A stretch of 64,000 nucleotides of DNA, from assembly GCF_026151205.1 (NCBI RefSeq), contig NC_087082.1, forward strand, positions 4,905,908-4,969,907. Reading direction: 5' to 3'. The DNA is from Bolinopsis microptera (Eukaryota; Ctenophora; Tentaculata; Lobata; Bolinopsidae). Of this stretch, positions 1-12,000 are shown piece after piece. Numbering within the stretch: position 1 is the stretch's first letter; every line of letters begins with the position of its first letter. A program made the translations under genes and the position numbers. The notes under the pieces were generated by a model that saw only the letters and a list, made by a program, of their open reading frames with translations, was not told where the DNA came from and did no database searches.

Positions 1-3000
1 TCAGGTGACGGACCTGTCTACCTGACAGGAACACACTCCCAAGAAATAGAGGAGGAGATGGACAGTGACGGTAAGAGCTTTTACAATTAGACGACTGATG
101 CCCCCCCCCCCCCCCCGACTGATGTCTAACATTTACAACATTCTGATATCCAGTCGCTGTTTTGATACATTTTTCTCTATTATCTAAGTAACTTACAAAT
201 TAACGATATTGCACTCCAAATGTAAAAGTTGTGTATAATCACTGTACAGATGAAGGTGAAGGTATGGAGGTGCCCCAGCTGGTAGACAATGAAGCTGAAG
301 AAGAAAGTGGTGAAGATGAAGAAGAATCATCATCAGATGATGAGGTGAGATCATTACCAAGTATATTAATGTATACTAATTTATATATAAGTTATTTTTG
401 TGCGGAAATGTAAGCTTTGGGACGTCAGACATTTTTACTGTGGAGCTATCTTTAACTGATGTTACATGAAAAGTTCAACATTTGTTATCTCATGGAATGA
501 TAGTCCATTAAATATTTGCCAAGCAAGTACAATAGATTTGAAGATCTAAAATATCATGCACACGGTCATTTCATTTCCTCAAATTACATGTCTTTATATT
601 TGGTATTTGCAGGAGATAGATGAGGATAAGATGTTGGAAGAACTGGCTGCTGCACAAGCAAACAAACTGAAGAGTTTCATGAAGAAAGACAAAAGTAAGA
701 TTATCATTCAGTTTTAAACGCTTCTCTGGGATCCAAACTTAATTATATACGTATAAGTACGTATATATAATAGTAAACGTATATTATATAATAGTTAATA
801 CGTATTATCCGTCGGTTTGGAAGTTATTTCAATTAAAATATAATTTTCAGAAGCGATCGCCAGCTCAAAGCCTGGCCCCGCCTCCAAAAAGGCGCCAAAA
901 CCTGAAACAAAGGTCGCAGAGGTAGTAGAAGAAGCAAAGGAAGAAGTACCAGCCAAAGAAGACGAAGAAATGGAAGAAGCACCTGCAGCCCCAGCAGAAG
1001 CAGTAGAGAAGAAAGATGAGCCAATGGAAGAGATAAACACACCTGCCGCTGCGGTGGTAGCTGAGGAAGAATCAGACGATGAAGAAGAATCAGGTATGAA
1101 ACATTTTCATAGAGCTCACAATTCAGTGGTTCTGTGTCTTTCGGGTGGTTTATCCTAATTTGCTATTTGTTCTTCTGTCCAGTTAAGGGGGGTATCTAAC
1201 CCCAAAAAACCCATTTAACCTCAAAAATTCCCATTTTAGGGTTGGGTTTTTTGGGGTCGGACATCCCCAGTTAAATTTTGTTTTCAGTAATGAATATTTA
1301 CAGATGAAGAGGATGACGACGATGAGGAGGATGATGACGAAGATGATGAGGATGAAGACGGTTTGTGTTAACTTTTCTCTGATTTCATGACTATCGGATT
1401 CTTCCCGCCTAGGCACATGCGTACTGACGGTCACAATTTAAACTTTAAGTTTGCGTCGCGCGCTGGTTATATTTCGTGTGAAAACTACGTTTTTCAGCGC
1501 TCGTCGATCAAAAATTTTCATTTTGCGCGGCTCATCTTACGAATTTTCCATGTGATGACACTCTTTAGGGGCCACCTATTTTAGTAAGGGGAAAAGTGGC
1601 ATTCCGTTGGATTCGAATGTTCACAAGGATTTCTCAACGGAATATGGTAGTTAGGACCCCTACGAACATAATTAGACTTGTTGCCAATTTTGTATCTCAA
1701 CGGAAACACCACTTTTACCACTTTTTACCACCTTTGTACCACCTTTCTGGTTTGCCAAATATCTTTAGTTGTGAACATCATAGAAGGCTGAAAATTAACC
1801 TAGAATGTTTATCTTATCAAGGAGTAAAACTTTTGTATCAAAAGTTTTTACATCGGACAATCAGCTAATTGGATAATTACCAATTAGTTAATCACCAAAA
1901 AAAGTGAAAATTTTTTATTGGCTTAAAATGATTGAAATCGTTTGAAACACGGAGAAATGTAGTTTTTAGAAAAACATCAAAAATTTTTCACTTAAATTTT
2001 TTTTTCGAGACTTGAAAAAAAGTTTGAAAATTTGAAAATATTTTTTTCCGCCAAAAGTGATCGAATTGCATGAAACGTGGATAAAAATGCCTTGCAGAAA
2101 AATTTCGAAGATTTTTAGATTGAGGAATACTAAAATCATCAATATTTGAAGTTGGAGTTCAGTAAATCTCGACATATTTTAGTAATTAGGAATAGCTTAG
2201 CGGAAAGGGCTGGACCTGAAAAAGGTTAACCACACAATATTAGACTTTCGTAACTAATTACAATACAGCTTTATCAAATTCCACATAAAGAAACAGCACA
2301 AAAGGACCATTTAAGATCGAACCGATTTTACCTGCTGTACTATCATTTTATTGATTTCAATGATCAAAACCTCTGTCAATCTTGCCAATCTATACCGGGT
2401 ATCTGAATGTACCGGACCTCTTATTTACCTCTATAATTAGACCCAGTTGTGCAAGAAATGCGATTTCTCACAGGGGTTTCTTTAAACTGTGCACTTTTTG
2501 TCACTCTCGCAACTCGCAAGAGGCCTGGTATTATAGGGGGGTATAGGAAGCGAGTGTAAATATACCTTCCATCATCCATTGTGGCTTTTTTGTATTGTGA
2601 ATGCGCATGCCGCTTCGTTTGCTATGCCATATACCTCGAATAACCCCCATATGTCATTGCCAGGGTCGGGATAGAGCTGGAGATAGCATTGAAAAGTTGC
2701 TAGAAATAGCTAGATTTAGAGTAAACTGGTGGTAGCTGGGTGGTGCTAGCATGGATGTAGCAGAACGTAGCTACACGGGGTTTCATTGGAGTTGGTTATT
2801 TTAATGGCCAAAGAGTGCCGGAACTAAAGTTACTTAAGATTGCAGTTTAGGGGCAGTGTAAACCACGGTGTAGTCAGGGACACAGAGCTACAGTGCAGGA
2901 GTACTGCAAAAGAACAGTGCAAGTGATACAGTCTGCAACAGTAAAACTCCGAAGAAGGAGATTCAGATAAGATTGTGGCTGCAGAGGAGGAGAGTAGCTG

Positions 3001-6000
3001 GAACCTGATTGTGTTTGTGTTGAAAGAAGAGGAGGAAGAAGAGTTTCCTGCTCTGGTAACTGTATTTTTGGAAGAGGTGGGGTGAGAACTTATTTTCAAG
3101 CGACAAGGGTGGGCTGGAAGCAACCAGATACAGCTATCCGACCTATTAAGATCACCGTCCTGAGCTTAACAGCATTTCATCAGAATCTTATGAAAACAGA
3201 GAGACTGACCCACCCTTTTTCGATCCAACGAAACCCTTTATATAAATCGACTTTTCTGCATGAATTACTTCATGGTATCTTCTTATCAAGGCTACAGACC
3301 TTGCCGTACCGGATTTATTGATCAAAGTGAGTCTCTTTAGCCCTCTTCTTCTTTAGAGCTTTAGGTTAGTGATCAAACTCTTCGCTACTCGCTCTTCACT
3401 GGATCTATCAGGACAGATTCACATCTTTTTAGGTCTCAACCAGCCTTAGTTTTCCTGTTTTCATCATGTAGTACGTTCTGCTACCTCCATTTTAGCACCA
3501 CCCAGCTTCCATCAGTTCACTCTAAGTCTAGCTTCGTCGGCGTTTTACTGTTGCAGACTGTATCACTTGCAGACTGTATCACTTGCACTGTTCTATTGCA
3601 GTACTCCTGCACTGTAGCTCTGTGTCCCTGACTACACCGTGGTTTACACTGCCCCTAAACTGCAATCTTAAGTAACTTTAGTTCCGGCACTCTTTGGCCA
3701 TTAAAATAACCAACTCCAATGAAACCCCGTGTAGCTACGTTCTGCTACATCCATGCTAGCACCACCCAGCTACCACCAGTTTACTCTAAATCTAGCTATT
3801 TCTAGCAACTTTTCAATGCTATCTCCAGCTCTATCCCGACCCTGGCAATGACATATGGGGGTTATTCGAGGTATATGGCATAGCAAACGAAGCGGCATGT
3901 GCATTCACAATACAAAAAAGCCACAATGGATGATGGAAGGTATATTTACACTCGCTTCCTATACCCCCCCTATAATACCAGGCCTCTTGCGAGTTGCGAG
4001 AGTGATAAAAAGTGCACAGTTTAAAGAAACCCCTGTGAGAAATCGCATTTCTTGCACAACTGGGTCTAATTATAGAGGTAAATAAGAGGTCCGGTACATT
4101 CAGATACCCGGTATAGATTGGCAAGATTGACAGAGGTTTTGATCATTGAAATCAATAAAATGATAGTACAGCAGGTAAAATCGGTTCGATCTTAAATGGT
4201 CCTTTTGTGCTGTTTCTTTATGTGGAATTTGATAAAGCTGTATTGTAATTAGTTACGAAACTCTAATATTGTGTGGTTAACCTTTTTCAGGTCCAGCCCT
4301 TTCCGCTAAGCTATTCCTAATTACTAAAATATGTCGAGATTTACTGAACTCCAACTTCAAATATTGATGATTTTAGTATTCCTCAATCTAAAAATCTTCG
4401 AAATTTTTCTGCAAGGCATTTTTATCCACGTTTCATGCAATTCGATCACTTTTGGCGGAAAAAAAATATTTTCAAATTTTCAAACTTTTTTTCAAGTCTC
4501 GAAAAAAAATTTTAAGTGAAAAATTTTTGAAGTTTTTCTAAAAACTACATTTCTCCGTGTTTCAAACGATTTCAATCATTTTAAGCCAATAAAAAATTTT
4601 CACTTTTTTTGGTGATTAACTAATTGGTAATTATCCAATTAGCTGATTGTCCGATGTAAAAACTTTTGATACAAAAGTTTTACTCCTTGATAAGATAAAC
4701 ATTCTAGGTTAATTTTCAGCCTTCTACGACGTTCACAACTAAAGATATTTGGCAAACCAGAAAAGTGGTACAAAGGTGGTAAAAAGTGGTAAAAGTGGTG
4801 TTTCTGTTGAGATACAAAATTGGCAACAAGTCTAATTATGTTCGTAGGGGTCCTAACTACCATATTCCGTTGAGAAATCCTTGTGAACATTCAAATCCAA
4901 CGGAACCCTTAAATCGACCACTTTTCCCCTTACTATTTTTAACGGCCAGGTAGCGCAGTTGGTTAGAACGCCTGTCTTACAATCGTTAGGTTGCGAGTTC
5001 GAAACCCACTGACTGCCTGGTCGTGGGGTGAGCGTCGTCGACGTTCAGCTAAGGATCATGAGTGGTCTATGCAGCCCCCCGGTCTACTCAGCCGAATACT
5101 CGAGAAATCGGGTGTGAGGGTTAAATGAGGAGCTGCACATTGCAGCAAAGTCTCGGACGAAGAAAGTATGGTACACACTACCTTAACCGTCACTGGCCAA
5201 AAAGATCCTTCGGCTTCCTGTAATTGGCTGGTTGCACTTGTGTAACATTGTGGCTGTTGGAATACACCGAAGTAAAATAAGTGTCTAGATAAAAAAAAAA
5301 AAAAAATTTAGGACGTCCGGCGAATGGGGGGGGGGGGGGGGGGGGGGGGTTTGGAATTTCGAACAAACCCGGGGAGGGGGGGGGGGTTGTTTCTGCAAAT
5401 CCGGACAGGGGGGGGGGGTGGTCTGAAAATCTGCCCCCTACAAATTTGTCCTCTGAAAAGCATTTCGATGGTGGCCTGTTTGTAAATTCACCCACTGTCT
5501 GCACACGATTACACACGAATATTGCCTTTGCTGTTCACTCCAGTTCGACATATTATATGAGACTATTCACACGTGTAAATTATCTATTCCTCAGGAGGCG
5601 AAGAAGTGGAATCTGATGATGAAGAAGAAGAAGATGACGATGATGAAGAGGATGGCGATGAAGAATCAGAGGAAGAGAGTGAAGAGGAGGCCGCTCCAGT
5701 TACTAAAAAGAGGAAAACCGAAGCTCCAGCCCCGGTAAGTTGTACGACTCAGCTTTTAACCTAGGCGAATCTATTTTTTGTTTTCCTTGTTTTAAATCGT
5801 CCCAATTCTTTACTGCTTGTGTAATAACAGCTTAGCATGTTGGTCATTCAAGAGATAATAAGGGATGAAATTTAAAACAGGAAACTTACGAATAAGGTAT
5901 TTCAAGTGAACCAACATGTAACAGCGTATTAGAGTTGTATAAACCTTGCAACAGAAAGCAGCTCAGAATCCAATAATCTATTTCCTATTTAATAAATCTT

Positions 6001-9000
6001 ATAACGATAAGATGCTAGCATGTAAAAACCAATCGCTGGCCCATATGAAATAACATTAAACTTAACATTACACTTTCATTAAAAGCAAAAAGAAGCCGGA
6101 ATCATGTTCCACAATCGTGTCCCTACTACACTGACGTATCAAGTCGGAATCTTACTTTCCATTTTAACGGTTGTGTTCTCCTTTTGAGGCGTATTTTCCT
6201 CTTCCACTCCATTATTCTCCGTCTTCCCAATCTTCAATAACATCACGAGCAACACACCGGCAGAAACAGTGCTGACAATAGCCACTACCATAAACAAGTA
6301 GTAGAGCTTTCTCTTTCTTATCTTTCCGTCTCCACCCTCTCTTGGACTGATACGTTTACAGAGCCTTGGTTTAGCATCCTCCGAACATGTCACTGTCTGC
6401 ACTGTTGTATAGTTGAGACTTGTCACTCCGTAACCCTGGTCACACTGTATCTCCACCTTGTTTCCTGGTAGGAATAAAGGGACGTTATCTTTGTTTTCAA
6501 CTCTTCCGTGAGGTACGGAGAACTGGTGTAGGGGGCAGGACTGAGCTCCAGTTTGTTCAGGCTCCTCAAAGCTTACCCCAAGAAGTGATTCTGCGTAATT
6601 GCCATTGCTAGTGAAGAGTATGTAAGATTGGTACGAGACCGAGTATATTGTGTGTCTTTCATAGTCTACTATCGACGATTCATTTGTCAAGAACATTATT
6701 TGTGGGTCCTCCTGGTTTGTCATTGAAATGTCCCGACACTTGGCCAATACAGCTCGAAATACTACCTCGTTCTTCTCGCTATAATGAACATCCAAACAAA
6801 AGTCCGGTCCTTTTACTGGTGTTATCTGATAATATTCTAAAGCGTCATTTTGGATCTCAACGGTTTTCAGCGCCCATCTGCCAGCTTCTGCGCAACTTTT
6901 CCAAGCCAAATGGTAAATTTCCTCCTTTACGTTCTGTAACGGTGTTTTGCGTTTAGTCAAACAAGCTAACTCTGCTCTGTCTTGCCGGATCAGAAATCCT
7001 GCTCCGGATTGACTTAGTGATACTACCTCTGAAATGCTCAATCCTGGAGTACTTCGTTGGACGTTCTCGATGCAGTACTTAAGAAGTGTAAAGTACAGGA
7101 GCCTTTCACGCTTTTGCTGTTTCGTAAGGAAATCTTGCGTGAATAAAGAACAAGTGCCGTTTGTGATATCGAACGAAAGAGCATAGCATTTGAAGATGTG
7201 TTTACAGTACAGCCAGCATTGGTGCGCCCCAGCCGTAGTGAAGGTGGCCAAGTGACTATCATCAGGAATTATTTTCCAGCCGGTTTTTAAACATGCTACA
7301 AAATTGTCATCTTTATCCAATGCACTGCACCTGCAAGCCTGAACTGCGATCATTAACACAAGAAGCGTTGTTGCGAATCCAGAGGACATTGCTACAAACG
7401 AATATTGTTGTTTAGCTACCACAGGCACTTTCCTAATATAAGAGATTTTAAGGAGTTGGTTTAGTGTCCTTAATATGGCCAGAATTTTGTCCCTTTTTCT
7501 CATTTATATAATTGAAGAGAACTGCAATAACCTTAATTCATCCTAATTTTTTGTGAAACTTATTTTCGAGATGGCATTTGACCAAAATATTTGGTCGCTC
7601 AATTGTTTTGGAAACTTAAATCAAAAATCAGCAAAGTAAATAAAGTGTGAAATGCGATTTTGCACCTATACCATCTTGAGCCTTATGCTCAAAAAATGAG
7701 TCTGCGACCACCTCAAAAATGTGGTCATGGGTTATAGATTGTTGGTCTTATCTCGAAAACACGTTTTACAATAAATCAGGGTGAACAGGCCTTACAAGAA
7801 AAAAAGTTCAAAAATTAAGCATTTGATATAGATTATCGTGCAAATAAAAATGGGCTATTCTAAAATGTTAGAGTGGCCCGTTGCCCGGGGCCCCATACAA
7901 ATTTTAAAGAAAATATTTTCAACTCTGGAAACATAAAAAGATAATAAAGGATCTTGAATTCTGCTGCTAAAAATAACTTCTCATTTTGAATTGTTTTTTA
8001 ATAATGTCCTGCGAACATCTGACCGTTCACGTGATGCGGTGATCTGTCACGTGGGCCAGTGACCGAGAGTGCCCATTGTCATGGATTTCAACTACGAAGA
8101 AAAGGAAGATGTAGAGGGCTGTGCTGAAAGATGGTTCACTTCGATGGCAAGAGAACTGAAATTAGAAAACTTCGAGATTCGTGGAAATATGGACCAGGAA
8201 ATACTCATGTCTCCGTCTATCTATAAAAGGTATATGGCAAACTGGGTTATGCAAGCAGCAGACCTCGTACGACGGCAGAGTAGTCAGATGAGCGCTATGA
8301 TGGAAATCGTTGAGTGCCTCAAGACGGAAGCACTAGCAGACAATGAAAAGATGGTCAGGTTGCAGGACCAGTTGCTAGTGCAGAAGGACGAACAGCTACA
8401 GTTGTTTAAGACGTTAGTTGAAGAGACAGTACAAACAACGGTGGAGACAGGAATTAAGAGCTACAGTGCAGCTGTACAAAAGAACAGCACAAGTGGCGCG
8501 GTCTGCAACAGTAAAATTCTGAAGAATGTAATGAAGAGTGTGGCTGCAGAGGAGGACAGGAGCAAGAATCTGATAGTGTTTGGTCTGAAAGAAGAGGATG
8601 AAGAACAGCTACCAGCTCTGGTAACCGCACTATTGGAGGAGATCGGGGAGAAACCTCATTTTGAAGCGACTAGAGTCGGCTGGAAGAGGCCAGGTACGGC
8701 TATCCGACCAGTCAAGATCACCGTCCCAAGCTCAACAGCAGTTCATCAGATTCTGATGAAAACAGGGAGACTGAAGATGGCTGATGCACACAAAAATGTA
8801 TGGATCTGTCCTGATAGATCCAGTGAAGAGCGTGCAGCAAGGAAGAACGTGGTAACTGACCTGAAGAAGAAGAGGGCTGAACAGACTCATCTCGACCACT
8901 ACATCCGTAACGGGAAGGTCTGTAGCCGGGTTAAGAAGACACCATGATGACGTAATTCATGTTTCTCGGACACCACCGATCAGTATAATATGTACTTGTA

Positions 9001-12000
9001 GGGGTATTTTAAGAGTTAACGGACGTTATCTGTATTTGAGAGACAATTATATTATATACATACATTATTATTTGATTGTTTCAAACTTTTCACATTTCAT
9101 AATTTTATTACTAGGTGGAGGTGATGTTATTGAGACTTTGGGCGGCCAAAAAACTCTTGTTCTGAAAGTTGTCCTCTGTACTTGTTTCACTGACCCACGC
9201 TTTTTAGCATTTATACATTTCGGCCCATTTTATATGTTTGTTCGAATTGCTGTACATTTGTATACTTGCTATTTTGTAAAAGTTTCAAATCAAATCATGA
9301 TAATATACGACAAGATTTGACAATATATGACAATACATGGCAATACTTGACACTATTTATTCGACAATAAACGACAACATTTGACAATATATGCCAATAT
9401 AAGACGATACATGGCGATACTTGACACTATTTATTCGACAAAAAACGACAATATTTGACAATATACGACAAAATGATATGACAATATACAACAAGATTGG
9501 ACAATATGCTACAAAATGATATGACAATATATGACAATATATGACAAAATACGACAAGATTTGACAATATACGACAGTATATGACAGATTGACAATAAGT
9601 GACAAACCGTGGGAAAATGGGCACTCTTGGTTCCTGCTCCACTTGTTAGTGTTATTTTTGTATTTAACAAGAAATATCATAAATATTCAATGTTAGCATA
9701 ATACTAGGTACAAAAGACTGGCTGAAAAACCTGTTGGATACATTTTAACGGAATTTATATATCGCGAGACAAATGGAAATGGTGTTTGTGACAGAAAGAA
9801 TAAGATCTGTACTAAAATGATAATTTGACGATGATTCAGATGTTTTTAATTTTTCTAAAAAGTATCTACAATATTCACGATCAGCAACTTTCTCCCGCGG
9901 TGTTTCAGCAGCATGAAATCCCCATCAACAATATTTGTTCGCATTCCCTCATCAGCAAGGAATACGTCTATCGCATCATTTCACAGCAGTGCCCCAACAA
10001 TCAACATCCAAATAATTTGTACCTCTTCCAGATTCTCCCCATTACGTTTTAACCCATCACCTGGACGCAAAAAAAAACACAAGTAATAACCACAGCTCAC
10101 TTCAAATTCATCTGAATGCATGGGGGCGGGGGGGGGGGGGGGGGGGGGGGAGTAATGACTACTTTTGGGGACTTGGGGAATTACGTCAACGATTTTACCC
10201 CGAGTCCCCATGATTTTTAGTCCCCATTAGTCCCCAAAAGTCTCCATTAGTCCCCATTTAGATTTCAAAAAAATCTGGCTTCTCCAGACCAGATCGTAAA
10301 CTTCTCAAGACTGAAGTCTAGAATATTTATCAATGGTCACTGGACATTCCTGACTTCTTGGGAGCTACTTGAGGGCTGTTAGAGTACCTCAGGTAAATTA
10401 AGGGAGGGGGCGGGGGCGACTACCAATGACAACATTGAGGAGACATATTGCATATATACGCTTATTTTATCAGATTGATCTAGTAACACGAGTTGTAGCG
10501 CAAGGAAAATAAACGCATTATCAAGGGGCCAGGGGGGGGGGGGGGCAACGCCCCAAAAAGCCCTACACATATAAAAAATCCGAAGAGGGCCCTAGAAATC
10601 GGGGCCTTTTGGGGCCTTTTGACCCTGTATTTTTGGCATGAATTTTGTTCAATTTAAAACAAATATACACGAATTTGAAAGATGTGAGAGGGATGTAATT
10701 CTTTTCATACTCGACTATCTGACAGAGAAATACATTCACCGGGGGGGGGGGGGGGATTTCAGCATCAGCATTCGATCAAGAAAGCGAAGCTGAGAGAGTG
10801 CAAATATCAAGATTGTCAAGGGTCGGGTCAAGTTTGTTTCGCAAAACTATACTCCAGCAAAGTTTGCTTATCCTGTACAAACCGGGGGGGGGGGGGGGGG
10901 GGGGGGGGTCCAACCCGATTTCCACATGAGTGTTGATGAGGCCAAAATCGGAAAAATCGGAAAATTGAGAAATTTACAGAATCGATCTCAAAAACCTCTC
11001 AAAAGGGATATAAGTCCTCCTCCTCCTTAGTCTTCCTCCTCGTCCTGAGTCCTCCTCCTCCTCCTCCGATCCTTCTCAGTCCTCCTCCTCTTCAGTCCTC
11101 CTCCTGACTCCTCTTCCTCATCCTCCTCCACCTCCTGAGTCCACCTCCTGAGTCCTCCTCCTCCTTCTCCTCCTCCTCCTCCTCCTCCTCCTCCTCCTCC
11201 TCCTCCTCCTCCTCCTCCTCGTTCTTCCTCTTCCTTCTCCTCCTCCTTCTCCTCCTCTTTCTTCTCCCTATCAGTCCTCCTCCTCAGTCCTCCTCATAGT
11301 CGACCTCGTCCTTAGACCTCGTCCTCGTCCTCCTCCTGGGTCCTCCTCCTGAGTCCTCCTGAGTCCTCCTCCTTCTCCTCCTCCTCCTCCTCCTACTCCT
11401 CCTCATTCCTCCTCTTCCTTCTCCTCCTCCTTCTCCTCTTCCTTCTCCCTATCAGTCCTTCTCCTCAGTCCTCCTCACCCTCCACCTTAGTCCTCATTCC
11501 CCCTCCTCCCCCTCAGTCTTACTCCCAGTACTCCTTCTCCTCCTCCTCCTCCTCCTCCTCCTCCTCCTCCTCCTCCTCCTCCTCCTCCTCCTGCTCCTCC
11601 TCCTCCTCCTGCTCCTCCTCTTCCTCCTGCTCCTCCTCCTCCTCTTCCTCCTCCTCCTCCTCCTTCTCTTCCTCCTCCTCCTCCTCCTCCTCCAGTGTGA
11701 CATAATCATGATTGAGTCGATCCAACGCTCATTCACTGCAAAAATAGCAGGATACAAGTATCTTAGCTACTGGGAGCGCCTGAAGCAGCTTGATCTCTAC
11801 TTCCTACAGCGCCGCCGCGAGAGGTACACGATCACACTTGTCTGGAAAATTTACTACGGTGAGATTCCCAACAGTGTAAACATTACTTTCCAACACTCTC
11901 AAAGAAGAGGAGTTACATGTCTTCGTCCTCTTGGCGGATCAAAATACAAAAGCACCAACACCATGAGGTTTCATTCTTTCCCTTTAGTGGCCTCTGCTTT

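Noticed and set aside
4942-5022. Functional tRNA gene
   Set aside because: The box A and B motifs are present but the anticodon stem does not pair; a SINE body follows.
11494-11757. Arg-rich and Glu-rich reading frames on the - strand
   Set aside because: They are translations of the TCC microsatellite; no codon bias or conserved residue supports a gene.
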